Assembly: GCF_006442315.1 (NCBI RefSeq) | Contig: NZ_VFVY01000002.1 | Coordinates: 124,001 to 188,000, forward strand | Source of the DNA: Mesorhizobium sp. B2-3-4 | GTDB taxonomy: Bacteria > Pseudomonadota > Alphaproteobacteria > Rhizobiales > Rhizobiaceae | DNA: 64,000 bases | Direction: 5' to 3' | Part shown: one piece after another, positions 18,137 through 26,505 of the stretch | How the letters are laid out: each line of letters starts with the position of its first letter | Numbering within the stretch: the first letter of the stretch is position 1 | The notes under the pieces: model-generated | The model's database searches: none | What the model was told of the DNA's origin: nothing | Seen by the model: the letters and a program-made list of their open reading frames with translations, nothing else | Program-made: the position numbers and the translations under genes

Positions 18137-18157
18137 GAGGTCGACCTTGCGCCCGTG

Positions 18158-18358
18158 TCACGCGACGCGACGGTAACTGTAGCGGTCACGGATGAATTCA
18201 TTGAAGAAGCCGCCCTTCGAGGGAGCTTTCATGAAGGCGGCATAGGTTGTCGGGGAGACATCCGTATAGTCATAACGACGGCCACTCGGCACGAACCAGA
18301 CGGAGAGGGTTCTGGTCGAGGGATCGTAGTGTGTGTTTCGGATCGCGGTCGATGGCAT
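18158..18358 (-). CDS. KTSC-domain small protein
   Basis: The 66-residue protein fits the KTSC domain: Ser-Thr-Ala-Ile near the start, YDPSTRTLSVWFVPSGRRYDY in the middle, and GGFFNEFIRDRYSYRRV at the end. The family is thought to relate to lysyl-tRNA synthetase C-terminal and nucleic-acid-associated domains; its role is unknown. It is transcribed away from the GFA gene side, convergent with the DUF763 gene 21 bp away. Confidence 0.8.
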   Translation of the reverse strand: MPSTAIRNTHYDPSTRTLSVWFVPSGRRYDYTDVSPTTYAAFMKAPSKGGFFNEFIRDRYSYRRVA

Positions 18359-18428
18359 GTGGCACCTGCGGCTCAGTCAGATAAATCCGCAGGGCACTGT
18401 CCGGTTCCCCAACGTCAGTCGCCCGGCG

Positions 18429-18866
18429 CTATCTGTCGCGTGGATTGCCCAGTTTCGGATCCCGCTTCCTCGAATATCGGTCAATGCGGGGCAGTTTGTC
18501 ATCGAATTCAACCCAGGGCAGCCTGAGGTCCCAATAGGCGTGTGCCTGTGGTTTTAGCCCCTCAGGTTTGTCGAAGAACCCGATTGTCAGATAGAGCTCG
18601 TTCGGCAGGCCCTCGTCGCTGTAGCCTATCGAACTGCCACAGTCGGGGCAGAACGTCCGCACAACGCCCGGCGTCCTGGAAAATGCCTTTGGCGTTCCCT
18701 TCAGAAGGTTGAATTGGGTCGGCCGGTATCCGACCCAGACGGTGAGCGGACCACCGATCGCCTTGCGGCAATCATCATCGTGATCGTAGCATATCCAGAA
18801 CGGCTCGCCGTCCATGGTGGCGGCAATCGTTCCGCAAAAGCAGGCCCCAGTCTCGACACGCGGCAT
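18429..18866 (-). CDS. GFA-family (glutathione-dependent formaldehyde-activating-like) zinc protein
   Basis: The 145-residue protein has the cysteine pattern of the GFA/CENP-V fold: GACFCG near residue 7-12, CYDHDDDCRK near 30, and FCPDCGSSIGY near 72. These ligands would hold structural and catalytic zinc. The first zinc pair is spaced by an acidic stretch rather than the usual Cys-x-x-Cys, as in some family branches. ATG at 18866 follows GGGAGAGCAAG; a longer frame to 19019 lacks family similarity. The gene is divergent from the AlkB-like gene. The substrate is unknown. Confidence 0.85.
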   Translation of the reverse strand: MPRVETGACFCGTIAATMDGEPFWICYDHDDDCRKAIGGPLTVWVGYRPTQFNLLKGTPKAFSRTPGVVRTFCPDCGSSIGYSDEGLPNELYLTIGFFDKPEGLKPQAHAYWDLRLPWVEFDDKLPRIDRYSRKRDPKLGNPRDR

Positions 18867-19018
18867 CTTGCTCTCCCAGGCTCGAGCGTTTGCAGCGACG
18901 TCGATGGCGCCGCCGCATCCTAAACCGTCATTGCCGCTTAGGCGTTCCGTCGAGCCGAAAGCCAACGGGCGCCGTTCATCGTGTTGCCTTGTGGTCCGGC
19001 CTTCACCATCTAAACGCA

Positions 19019-19633
19019 ATGTCGCCGTTCAAATCGAAAACAGCCAGCCGTGGTCCGGCGCCTCAGTACGATCTCTTCGGTGCCGCCCAGGATTTGCCGG
19101 AGGGTTTCGCCTACCAGCCCGAACTGATCCGGCCGCAGGAGGAAGTCAAACTCGTCAGGCATCTCGAAGGGTTGCCCTTCAAGGCCTTTGACTTCCATGG
19201 CCATCTGGCGAACCGACGCGTCGTCGGTTTTGGCCTTCGCTACGATTACGACCGACGCGAAGTCGTCGAGGCACCACCGATACCTGACTTTCTGTTGCCC
19301 TTGCGCGAGAAGGTTGCCGCCTTTGCGCGCCAGCCTGCCAAGGCCTTCGCGCAGATACTGATCAATGAATACCGGCCCGGCGCCGGTATCGGTTGGCATC
19401 GCGACAAGCCGCATTTCGAGGACGTTGCCGGCGTTTCGTTGCTGGCGCCCTGCGATTTTCGCCTTCGACGCAAGAAAGCGGCCGGATGGGAGCGCCGGAC
19501 CATCACCGTCGAGCCGAGATCGGTCTATCTCATGACGGGGTCCGCGCGAACGGAATGGGAGCACAGCATTCCACCGCTTGCCGAGCATCGCTATTCGATT
19601 ACCTTGCGCACGTTGCGAACTCAAAGTCCCTGA
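19019..19633 (+). CDS. AlkB-like 2-oxoglutarate/Fe(II) dioxygenase
   Basis: The 204-residue protein shows the AlkB signature: INEYRPGAGIGWHRD with iron ligands His127 and Asp129, distal His182 (EHSIPP), and the 2-oxoglutarate-binding arginines in RYSITLRT (Arg191, Arg197). A preceding stretch (PRSVYLMTGSARTEW) matches the AlkB homologue core. It probably removes alkyl groups from nucleic acids by oxidative demethylation. The start is ATG 19019. It is divergent from the GFA gene and convergent with the RraA-like gene. It is not part of any adjacent operon. Confidence 0.9.
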   Translation: MSPFKSKTASRGPAPQYDLFGAAQDLPEGFAYQPELIRPQEEVKLVRHLEGLPFKAFDFHGHLANRRVVGFGLRYDYDRREVVEAPPIPDFLLPLREKVAAFARQPAKAFAQILINEYRPGAGIGWHRDKPHFEDVAGVSLLAPCDFRLRRKKAAGWERRTITVEPRSVYLMTGSARTEWEHSIPPLAEHRYSITLRTLRTQSP

Positions 19634-19657
19634 ACGTCACGCCGCAGACTTGCCCCA

Positions 19658-20359
19658 TCACATGATGCCGAAAGTCCTGTAGGCCTCCACCGCACTCATG
19701 CCGTCGCGGATCGCCTTGGCAACGAGCTTCTCGCCGCGAACCTTTTCAAGCGCCAGCCGCACCACTTCCTCCTCGGCCTGTCGTGGAATGACAAGCATCC
19801 CTTCCTTGTCGCCGAACAGCAGCGTTCCCGGCTCGATGCGCACGCCGCCGATTTCGAGCGCACAACGATAGTCGACCACCTTGCCGCGCACGCCTTGATC
19901 CTGTGCGTAGTAACCGGTGCAGAAACAGGGAAATCCCAGCGCCTTGATGCCGTCAGTGTCGCGGGCGAAGCCATCGACCAGCGCGCCATGCGCGCCGAGG
20001 ATTTTCGCCCGCGTCGACATCAGCTCGCCCCACAGGGCGTAGCGGGGCGAGGCGCCGCTGGCGACGTAGATCTCGCCCGGCTTCAAATCGTCCAGCGCCT
20101 CGAACATCAGCCCGAACGGCTTGGTCATCAGCGGATTGTGGGTTGGCGCGCTGGACGGGAAGATGTCGGTCTCGAGCACCGGCATAGCGCGGCCGAGCAG
20201 CCGCGTCGTGTCGTCGACCGGCTTGAACACGGGCGGCAGGAACTGATGCTGCAGCCCTATCGTGTCCATCACGTCGCCAACCACGGCGACGAAGAGTTCG
20301 GTCTCGAACAAGCGATACATTTCGGTGTCGTCACCGTAGAGACGGGTCGATCCTGTCAT
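19658..20359 (-). CDS. RraA-like / HMG-CHA aldolase family protein
   Basis: The 233-residue protein belongs to the RraA/4-hydroxy-4-methyl-2-oxoglutarate aldolase fold. The conserved core is GELMSTRAKILGAHG followed by ALVDGFARD, where Arg and Asp bind the substrate pyruvyl group and divalent metal. In sugar-acid gene clusters members act as aldolases or oxaloacetate-type decarboxylases. Its ATG overlaps the stop of the upstream mannonate dehydratase gene (ATGA), tying it to the hexuronate-type operon. It may cleave or decarboxylate the 2-oxo product, but the precise reaction is not determined. Confidence 0.85.
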   Translation of the reverse strand: MTGSTRLYGDDTEMYRLFETELFVAVVGDVMDTIGLQHQFLPPVFKPVDDTTRLLGRAMPVLETDIFPSSAPTHNPLMTKPFGLMFEALDDLKPGEIYVASGASPRYALWGELMSTRAKILGAHGALVDGFARDTDGIKALGFPCFCTGYYAQDQGVRGKVVDYRCALEIGGVRIEPGTLLFGDKEGMLVIPRQAEEEVVRLALEKVRGEKLVAKAIRDGMSAVEAYRTFGIM

Positions 20360-21474
20360 CAGGCTTGCCTCCGATTGTCACTCGATTGGGCGCTGCGCGA
20401 AGGCCCGAGTGCGTCCGCGTTCTGGACGAGCGCGCGCATATAGCCCAGCGCGAAAGCCTTGCCGGCATGCCAGGGCGCGTCGCACGACATTTCCGGCGTA
20501 TGATCGGGGATCATCACGCCTTGATAATTTTCGTCGCGCAGGATGCGCACGATCTCGGCCATGTCGATATCGCCATCGTCGACGAAGGTCTCGTGATATC
20601 TGGGCACCTTGCCGCGCACGTTGCGGAAGTGGATGTAGCCGATGCGGCCGCGTTGGGCGAAGCGCCTGACATGGGCGTAGATATCGTCTGTCCGCGGCAT
20701 CTCCTGAAGCGAGCCGAGGCAGAGTTCCAGTCCGTTGGACGGCGAGTCGACGATGTCCATAAGCCGATCATATTTTTCCGGCCGGTTGACCAGACGCGCT
20801 GCCCCGCGCAATGCCTCGGCCGGCGGATCGTCGGGATGCGCCGCCAGCACCACGCCGGCCTCTTCGGCCACGGGCACGATCTCGCGCAGAAAAACCTCCA
20901 GCCGCTGCCAAAGCTCGGCGCTGCCGACCTGCACCGGCGCTGCGTCGGGCCGTCCGGCGCGATAGCGCATGTTCCAGACGACACCGTCGGGGAGAGGCAG
21001 ATCGGCATCGATGGCCGAGAGGTCGAGCCCCACCGACATCGCTTCGCCACGCGCGAACGGGCCGCGCGACCAACCCCAGACCCCGGCAATCGAGAAGTTG
21101 TAGCCGATGCAAGGTATGCCGGCGCGCCCGGCGTCGCGGACAAGGCGTTTCAGCCCCTCGATCTGGTTTGTCCTGTCAGGGCCGCCAAGCAGCACATCGG
21201 ACCAGAAGCGGGGCGAGAAATTCTCGATAGCGGCGATCTCCAGACCATTGTCACGTACGGTCTTCACCAGGCCGGCGAAATCCTCGTGGCTCCAGAGCGT
21301 GTCGTCGGAGCAATTGCCCCAACCCTCGGCTTCGCTTCCGGCGGACAGGGAAGGGTCGCGGCCACGAAAATAATTGGTGAGATGGGCCACGACATGGGTC
21401 GCGCCGGCTTGCCGGGCGAAGCGGAAATTGTCCGGCGTGAGCGACTCCCGATAGAGCCCAAGACCGATCTTCAT
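20359..21474 (-). CDS. UxuA-family mannonate dehydratase homologue (short form)
   Basis: The 371-residue TIM-barrel protein carries UxuA landmarks: GYNFSIAGVWGW near 124, HPDDPP at 213-218 (metal site), LCLGSLQEM near 251 and IHFRNVRGKVPRYHETFVDDG near 280. UxuA dehydrates D-mannonate to 2-keto-3-deoxygluconate. This copy lacks the N-terminal WRWYGP block that the second homologue (23181-24365) has, so it may act on a different acid sugar. It lies in a leftward operon with an SDR, an RraA-like protein and a FadR-type regulator. Confidence 0.82.
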   Translation of the reverse strand: MKIGLGLYRESLTPDNFRFARQAGATHVVAHLTNYFRGRDPSLSAGSEAEGWGNCSDDTLWSHEDFAGLVKTVRDNGLEIAAIENFSPRFWSDVLLGGPDRTNQIEGLKRLVRDAGRAGIPCIGYNFSIAGVWGWSRGPFARGEAMSVGLDLSAIDADLPLPDGVVWNMRYRAGRPDAAPVQVGSAELWQRLEVFLREIVPVAEEAGVVLAAHPDDPPAEALRGAARLVNRPEKYDRLMDIVDSPSNGLELCLGSLQEMPRTDDIYAHVRRFAQRGRIGYIHFRNVRGKVPRYHETFVDDGDIDMAEIVRILRDENYQGVMIPDHTPEMSCDAPWHAGKAFALGYMRALVQNADALGPSRSAQSSDNRRQA

Positions 21475-21478
21475 GGCC

Positions 21479-22264
21479 TTACTTCACACCGATGCCGGCG
21501 GTCAGGCCGCCGTCGATTTTGTAGTCCGCGCCTGTACAAAATCCGGCCTTGGACGAGCACAGGAATGCGATGAGTTCTGCGACTTCCTCCGGTTCGCCGA
21601 TACGGCCAAGGGGATGCGCCGCGCCGAAACGCCTGTAGGCCTCTTCGACATCGGCATCGCTGCCATCATCGCCGCGCGCGGCCTTTTCGAGGATCGGCGT
21701 GCGGATTGAACCGGGACTCACCGAATTCACCCTGATGCCCGAGGCTGCGTAGTCGAGCGCCAGCGACCGCGTCAGCGTATGGATGGCGCCCTTGGTCGTG
21801 GCATAGGCGGCGACGTTCTGCTGGCAGGCGAAGCCTTGCACCGAGGCGACGTTGACGATGGCGCCGCCGCCGCGCTTGATCATTTCGGGGATGCCGAAAT
21901 GCGCGGTGAGGTAGATCGAGCCGACATTGACAGTCATGGCCCGGCTCCAGGTTTCCCAGTCGGTCGTCGTCGCCGTTCCATAGGGATGCACCGCCGCCGA
22001 ATTGACGATCACGTCGATGCCGCCGAATTTCGCGACGCCGGCCGCGATCGCCTCGCGCACCCCGTCGGCAACGGAAACATCCACCGTCTGTATCAGTGCG
22101 CTGGCTCCGGCCCTGAGGAGATCGGCCTGCATGGCGGCGTTGGCCGCCTTGTCGATGCCGCAGGCGACGATCGCCGCACCGCCTTCGGCCAGGCGCTTCG
22201 CGGTGGCGAGCGCGATGCCGGTCGTGCCGGTGACCAGCGCAACCTTGTTCTCAAAATCAAGCAT
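21479..22264 (-). CDS. SDR family oxidoreductase
   Basis: The 261-residue SDR has the nucleotide-binding stretch TGTTGIALA at 12-20 (alanine at the usual third glycine), Ser141, Tyr154 and Lys158. ATG at 22264 is used; the open frame extends 60 bases into the upstream regulator gene. Between a mannonate dehydratase homologue and the FadR-type regulator it could reduce a keto sugar acid such as fructuronate to mannonate. That role is usually filled by UxuB, a different family, so it is an inference from context. The stop lies 4 bp before the dehydratase start. Confidence 0.86.
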   Translation of the reverse strand: MLDFENKVALVTGTTGIALATAKRLAEGGAAIVACGIDKAANAAMQADLLRAGASALIQTVDVSVADGVREAIAAGVAKFGGIDVIVNSAAVHPYGTATTTDWETWSRAMTVNVGSIYLTAHFGIPEMIKRGGGAIVNVASVQGFACQQNVAAYATTKGAIHTLTRSLALDYAASGIRVNSVSPGSIRTPILEKAARGDDGSDADVEEAYRRFGAAHPLGRIGEPEEVAELIAFLCSSKAGFCTGADYKIDGGLTAGIGVK

Positions 22265-23045
22265 GGGGCAAATCCTTGGGAGATGTTTTGTCCGCCGACG
22301 GCACCGTCGGCGTGGTTCGGGCATTTTCGAGGTCGTCGGGAACGAAGCGCAGGCCGAAATCGAGGTGCCGGCTCATCAAATAGCTGTAGGCGATGCGGTC
22401 GCGGGCGCGCAGCGCCGCGATGATCTCGCAATGGGCGTGGCGTGTTTCACTCAGCACCGGTCGGATGGACTTGCCGACCGTCATGATGTGGAGAATGACC
22501 GGCGACAGGAACTGGTAGGTCTGCACCAGCATGCGGTTGCCGGCGAGCTTCATCAGCGCCAGGTGGAAGTCGAAATCCCGCTGCGCCGCTTCCTGGACAT
22601 CCCTGGCGGTCTCGATCAGGCCGTTGACCTCGTCCAGGGCGTCGAGTTCGGCGGTGCTGGTGTTGAGAATGATGTGGTCGCCGATGCTGACTTCGATGAT
22701 GCGGCGAAATCCCTGTATGTCGTGAAAGGACGTCTTCGATATGTCCATCTGCGCGGCGAAAAAATTCTGGATCGCGATATCATGCCGATCGGCCAGCACC
22801 GCGCCGACACGCGGCTTGGGGTCGATCAGGCCATAGGTGCGGATGGTCCGCAGCGCTTCCCGGATCGTGTTGCGGCTCGCGCCGAACAATTCGCCGAGCT
22901 CCCGCTCCGTGGGCAGGACGTCACCGACGGACAGGGCCCGATTGCGGATGAGGTCGAGGATCTGCCGCACGGTCTGGTCGACGGCCGAGCTGCTGATTCC
23001 CGCTTCTTCAGACACTTCCGCCGGCTCGTGGCTTGCCTGTTCCAA
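22257..23045 (-). CDS. FadR/GntR-family transcriptional regulator of hexuronate cassette
   Basis: The 262-residue regulator has a winged helix (about residues 20-90, LPTERELGELFGASRNTIRE) and an FCD effector domain. The FCD histidine-type metal pocket is suggested by HLALMKLAGN, HIMTVGKS and RHAHCEII. UxuR and ExuR of enterobacteria are from this family, which fits a hexuronate role. It heads the leftward operon, overlapping the SDR gene, and is divergent from the full-length UxuA gene. The shared 135-bp gap holds paired sites (23064-23149). Confidence 0.88.
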   Translation of the reverse strand: MEQASHEPAEVSEEAGISSSAVDQTVRQILDLIRNRALSVGDVLPTERELGELFGASRNTIREALRTIRTYGLIDPKPRVGAVLADRHDIAIQNFFAAQMDISKTSFHDIQGFRRIIEVSIGDHIILNTSTAELDALDEVNGLIETARDVQEAAQRDFDFHLALMKLAGNRMLVQTYQFLSPVILHIMTVGKSIRPVLSETRHAHCEIIAALRARDRIAYSYLMSRHLDFGLRFVPDDLENARTTPTVPSADKTSPKDLPHA

Positions 23046-23063
23046 CAGCTGATCCTTTTATAT

Positions 23064-23149
23064 TTGTTGGACCAGATTAGAGTTTCGTCATGCGAAAATC
23101 AACGATGCATAGCGAAAAAGGTTGTGTTGACAGGGTAGTGGTCCGACAA
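23064..23149. promoter_or_regulatory. Paired inverted sites TTGTYGGACCA, probable FadR-type operator
   Basis: TTGTTGGACCA (23064-23074) and TGGTCCGACAA (23139-23149) are inverted copies with one mismatch, 64 bp apart, in the gap between the FadR-type regulator and uxuA genes. Each half resembles the TGGTnnnACCA-like core of FadR-family sites. The spacing of about six helical turns (75 bp centre to centre, about seven turns) would allow DNA looping across both promoters. Binding by the 22257-23045 regulator is inferred. Confidence 0.6.
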
Positions 23150-23180
23150 TATGGTCGCCGCAAAACGATGAGGAGACTTC

Positions 23181-24365
23181 ATGGAACAGTGTTGGCGCTG
23201 GTACGGTCCCGATGATCCGGTGACGCTCGAACATGTCAAACAGGCTGGCGCCACCGGCGTGGTTTCGGCGCTCCACCAGATCTATGACGGCAGGGCCTGG
23301 CCCGAGGCCGACGTGCTCGAGCGCAAGCGCATCATCGAGGCGGCCGGGCTGACCTGGTCTGTCGTCGAGAGCATTCCGGTCCACAATTCCTTCAAGATCG
23401 GCGCTCCGGAGCGCGAGCGCTATGCCGGCTATTATCGAGACAGCATCCGCGCGCTCGCCAAAGCCGGCATCCGGACGATCTGCTACAACTTCATGCCGGT
23501 CGTGGACTGGACGCGCACCGATCTGGCCTACCGGCTGCCGACGACCGGTTATGCCTTGCGCTTCGACGCTATCGACTTTGCCGCTTATGATCTCTTTGTC
23601 CTGCAGCGCAGGAATGGCGCGGCAAGCTATACGCCCGCGCGTATTGCCGAGGCCGAGAAGCGGCTGAAGGAACTGAGCGCCGAGAAGATCGACCAGATCG
23701 AGCGTAATCTGATCGCCGGCCTGCCGGCGACGGAGCGCAGCTATAACAGGGACAGCTTTCGCGAGGCTCTGGCGGAATATGATGCAATCGGCCCCAGGGA
23801 GCTGCGCGATAATCTCGCCTGGTTCCTGCGCGAGATCATCCCGGCGGCCGAGGAGGCGGGGGTGCGCATGTGCATCCACCCTGACGATCCGCCCTTCTCG
23901 CTCTACGGTCTGCCGCGCGTCGTTTCGACCGCGCAGGATGCGCGTTTCATCCTGAGCGCCGTCGACAGCCCCGCCAACGGCCTGACCTTCTGCACCGGTT
24001 CCTACGGCACACGCGCCGACAACGACATTGTCGCCATGGTCAAGGAATTCGCCGACCGCATCCATTTCGTCCATCTGCGCAACATCACCATCGAGGACGA
24101 CGGCTCGTTCTATGAGGCCGAGCATCTCGAGGGTGGTACCGACATGGCCCATGTCATCCTCGCTTTGATGCAGGAGGAGGCGCGCCGCCGCAAGGAAGGC
24201 CGCGCCGACTGGCAAATACCGATGCGGCCGGATCACGGACATCTGCTGGCCGACGACATCGGCAAGAAAAAGATCAACCCCGGCTATTCGCTTATTGGCC
24301 GGTTGAAGGGCCTGGCCGAGCTGCGCGGCATCATGCGTGCGGTGGAGCGGTTCGGCTTGGCCTGA
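23181..24365 (+). CDS. uxuA: Mannonate dehydratase
   Basis: The 394-residue protein has the length of E. coli UxuA and opens with the family block [10 protein letters not shown], then [14 protein letters not shown]. The metal-binding HPDDPP lies at 233-238, and [13 protein letters not shown] and IHFVHLRNI follow. It should dehydrate D-mannonate to 2-keto-3-deoxy-D-gluconate in glucuronate breakdown. It is divergent from the FadR-type regulator and has GAGGAGACTTC before its ATG. It is the only gene of its transcription unit before a 119-bp gap. Confidence 0.92.
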   Translation: MEQCWRWYGPDDPVTLEHVKQAGATGVVSALHQIYDGRAWPEADVLERKRIIEAAGLTWSVVESIPVHNSFKIGAPERERYAGYYRDSIRALAKAGIRTICYNFMPVVDWTRTDLAYRLPTTGYALRFDAIDFAAYDLFVLQRRNGAASYTPARIAEAEKRLKELSAEKIDQIERNLIAGLPATERSYNRDSFREALAEYDAIGPRELRDNLAWFLREIIPAAEEAGVRMCIHPDDPPFSLYGLPRVVSTAQDARFILSAVDSPANGLTFCTGSYGTRADNDIVAMVKEFADRIHFVHLRNITIEDDGSFYEAEHLEGGTDMAHVILALMQEEARRRKEGRADWQIPMRPDHGHLLADDIGKKKINPGYSLIGRLKGLAELRGIMRAVERFGLA

Positions 24366-24394
24366 GGCAATCGGAGGGCAAGCCGCCGTTTGCA

Positions 24395-24427
24395 TATGTA
24401 AAAGTTACTTGTCTATGTGAAAATACC
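24395..24427. promoter_or_regulatory. Tandem AT-rich repeats upstream of the IclR cassette
   Basis: TATGTAAAAGTTAC (24395-24408) is followed, 19 bases along, by TATGTGAAAATACC (24414-24427), an imperfect direct repeat in an otherwise GC-rich window. It lies about 60 bp upstream of the first gene of the CUT2 sugar/CoA cassette. It could be a binding site for the IclR-type regulator of that cassette or part of a promoter. Confidence 0.35.
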
Positions 24428-24484
24428 TGTTACTAGTCGGCGGGCCGGGCTGAGATGTCCGGCTCCAGGGAGGAATTGCCTGAA

Positions 24485-25627
24485 ATGACAAGGCTGCGCG
24501 GTCTTGCGTGGGATCATCGACGTTGCTGGGGTCCGCTCGACGCCAGCGTGGTGCCGTATTGCGCAGCCAATCCCGGCCTCGAAATCGAGTGGGACCGACG
24601 CAGCCTCTATGAATTCGGCGAGGGCGCGCTCGGCCCGGTGCTCGGCACCTACGATCTGGTCGTGTTCGACCATCCCTTCATAGGCGACATCGCTCGGGAT
24701 GAACTGATGGTGCCGTTCGACGCCTATCTCTCGGCCGAGCAGATACGCTTCTTCGAACAGGATTCAGTCGGCGCGTCCTGGCACTCCTACGAAAGGAAGG
24801 GGCGCCAGTGGGCATTGCCGATCGATGCCGCCTGCCATGTCGCTTCCTATCGCCCCGACCTGTTGGAGCGCTACGGGCCGGTGCCGCGCACGCATGACGA
24901 GGTGCTGGAACTCGGCCGGCTTGCGCGCAGGGACGGCAAATGGCTCGGCCTGCCTTCGGTGCCGACGGACGCCATGTGCATGCTTTTGACGCTTGGCCGT
25001 CCTCAGGAGGATGGCGAGCAGTTCATCGTCGTGGAAAGGGTCGAACAGGCCATCGCGCAATTGAGGGAACTTGCCGCGCTGTCGCATCCGAATTCATCGA
25101 AATGGAATCCGATCCGCTGCTACGACCACATGGTCGCGCATGACGACGTGGTCTATGTGCCTTTCGCCTTCGGCTATGTGAACTACGCCTCCAGGATCGA
25201 ACTGCCATATCTGCGCTTCGCTGACGTGCCCACTCCAGGCTCCACCGGCGCCTTGCTCGGTGGTGCCGGCATCGGCGTCAGCGCCCAGTCGAAGCACCGC
25301 CAGGCGGCGATCGACTACGCACTGTTCCTATGCTCGCCGCAGTATCAGCGCGGCGAGTATGTAAGGGCGGGCGGACAACCGGGATCGCTGGCGGCCTGGA
25401 AAGACGCCGGGGTCAACGATTCCTCCGGCGATTTCTTCTCCTCGACGCTGCGCACCATCGCCTCGTCCTATCTGCGTCCCACGCATCCGGGCTTCATCGC
25501 CTTCTTCCGCGAATGCGCGCCGCACGCCGCTGCGGCAATCGCCGGTGAGGTATCGGCAGCCGAACTCGCCGATCACGTCAATCGCCTCTACCGCCAAACC
25601 AGGCAACCGGAACGGAGCATTGCGTGA
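24485..25627 (+). CDS. Solute-binding-protein homologue lacking a signal peptide
   Basis: The roughly 380-residue protein resembles family 1 sugar-binding proteins of ABC importers in its body (YDLVVFDHPFIGDIARDELM, then GGAGIGVSAQSKHRQAAIDYA). Its N-terminus, MTRLRGLAWDHRRCWGPLDA, has no hydrophobic signal peptide or lipobox. It should therefore stay in the cytoplasm. I use ATG 24485, preceded by GGGAGGAA at 9 bases; ATG 24455 has no good site. Its stop overlaps the IclR regulator start. It may sense an intracellular ligand or bind a pathway intermediate; both are inference. Confidence 0.75.
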   Translation: MTRLRGLAWDHRRCWGPLDASVVPYCAANPGLEIEWDRRSLYEFGEGALGPVLGTYDLVVFDHPFIGDIARDELMVPFDAYLSAEQIRFFEQDSVGASWHSYERKGRQWALPIDAACHVASYRPDLLERYGPVPRTHDEVLELGRLARRDGKWLGLPSVPTDAMCMLLTLGRPQEDGEQFIVVERVEQAIAQLRELAALSHPNSSKWNPIRCYDHMVAHDDVVYVPFAFGYVNYASRIELPYLRFADVPTPGSTGALLGGAGIGVSAQSKHRQAAIDYALFLCSPQYQRGEYVRAGGQPGSLAAWKDAGVNDSSGDFFSSTLRTIASSYLRPTHPGFIAFFRECAPHAAAAIAGEVSAAELADHVNRLYRQTRQPERSIA

Positions 25628-26478
25628 TGGCTGCCAGTGTTGCCGAGACGCTCGACGACGGTGAAAACGGCCGCAACGGCTATCGCGTGCCGGCGGTGGA
25701 CAAGGCGCTCGACGTGCTGGAGTTCATGGCCGCCAGCGCCGAGACGCTGACCCAGACCGAGATCGCAACCGGAATGGGCCGCTCCATCCACGAAATCTAC
25801 CGCATCCTGCTTCTGCTGGAGAAGCGCGGCTACATCTTCCGCACCCAGTCGGACCGCTTCCGCCTGTCGCTGAAATTGTTTGAGCTGGCGCATATGCATC
25901 CGCCGGTAAACCGGCTGGTCGAATGCGCGTTGCCGGTGATGCGTGAACTGACCGCCAATGCCGACCAGAGCTGTCACCTGGTGGTGCGCGAAGGCCAGAA
26001 TGCGCTGGTGGTGCTGCAGATCGATTCACCGTTGCCGATGCGCTACTCGGTGGCGCTCGGGTCACATTTCCCGATCCTCGAAACCAGTTCGGGCGCCGTG
26101 CTGCTTGCCCATTCAAACCCCGCCGAGCGCGACCGCATCGTCGAGCGCATCGTGGCTGCGGGCGAGGGCCAGGGCACTCGCCCGGAAATCGAGGCGCGCC
26201 TGAGCGAGGTCGCCAGGCTCGGCTACGAGATGCGCGCCTCGCTGGCTGTCGAGGCCTGCACCAACATCTCCATGCCGGTGCGCGATCATACCGGCGCCGT
26301 CATCGCCGCTCTCACCGTGCCCTTGCTGCCGCAGAAAGCGGCGCGGTTCGACCGCGAAACCGTCTTCGAACGCACCCGGGCGGCGGCCGAAAAAATATCC
26401 GCGGCACTCGGCCGGGGTGAAGCCACCAACGCCTTACGTGCCGACCCGGAACGGCGGGACTACCCGTTCAGCGACTAA
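25624..26478 (+). CDS. IclR-family transcriptional regulator
   Basis: The 284-residue regulator has an IclR winged helix (about residues 20-85, QTEIATGMGRSIHEIYRILL and a wing ending FRLSLKLFELAH) and a C-terminal IclR effector domain (about 100-275). Start is GTG 25624 or ATG 25627, both overlapping the stop of the preceding solute-binding homologue (GTGATG). It heads the CUT2 importer and CoA-metabolism cassette and probably responds to the pathway substrate. IclR proteins can repress or activate, and sequence does not tell which. Confidence 0.9.
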   Translation: MMAASVAETLDDGENGRNGYRVPAVDKALDVLEFMAASAETLTQTEIATGMGRSIHEIYRILLLLEKRGYIFRTQSDRFRLSLKLFELAHMHPPVNRLVECALPVMRELTANADQSCHLVVREGQNALVVLQIDSPLPMRYSVALGSHFPILETSSGAVLLAHSNPAERDRIVERIVAAGEGQGTRPEIEARLSEVARLGYEMRASLAVEACTNISMPVRDHTGAVIAALTVPLLPQKAARFDRETVFERTRAAAEKISAALGRGEATNALRADPERRDYPFSD

Positions 26479-26505
26479 CAAAAGCGATAAATCTGGGAGA
26501 AGAAA

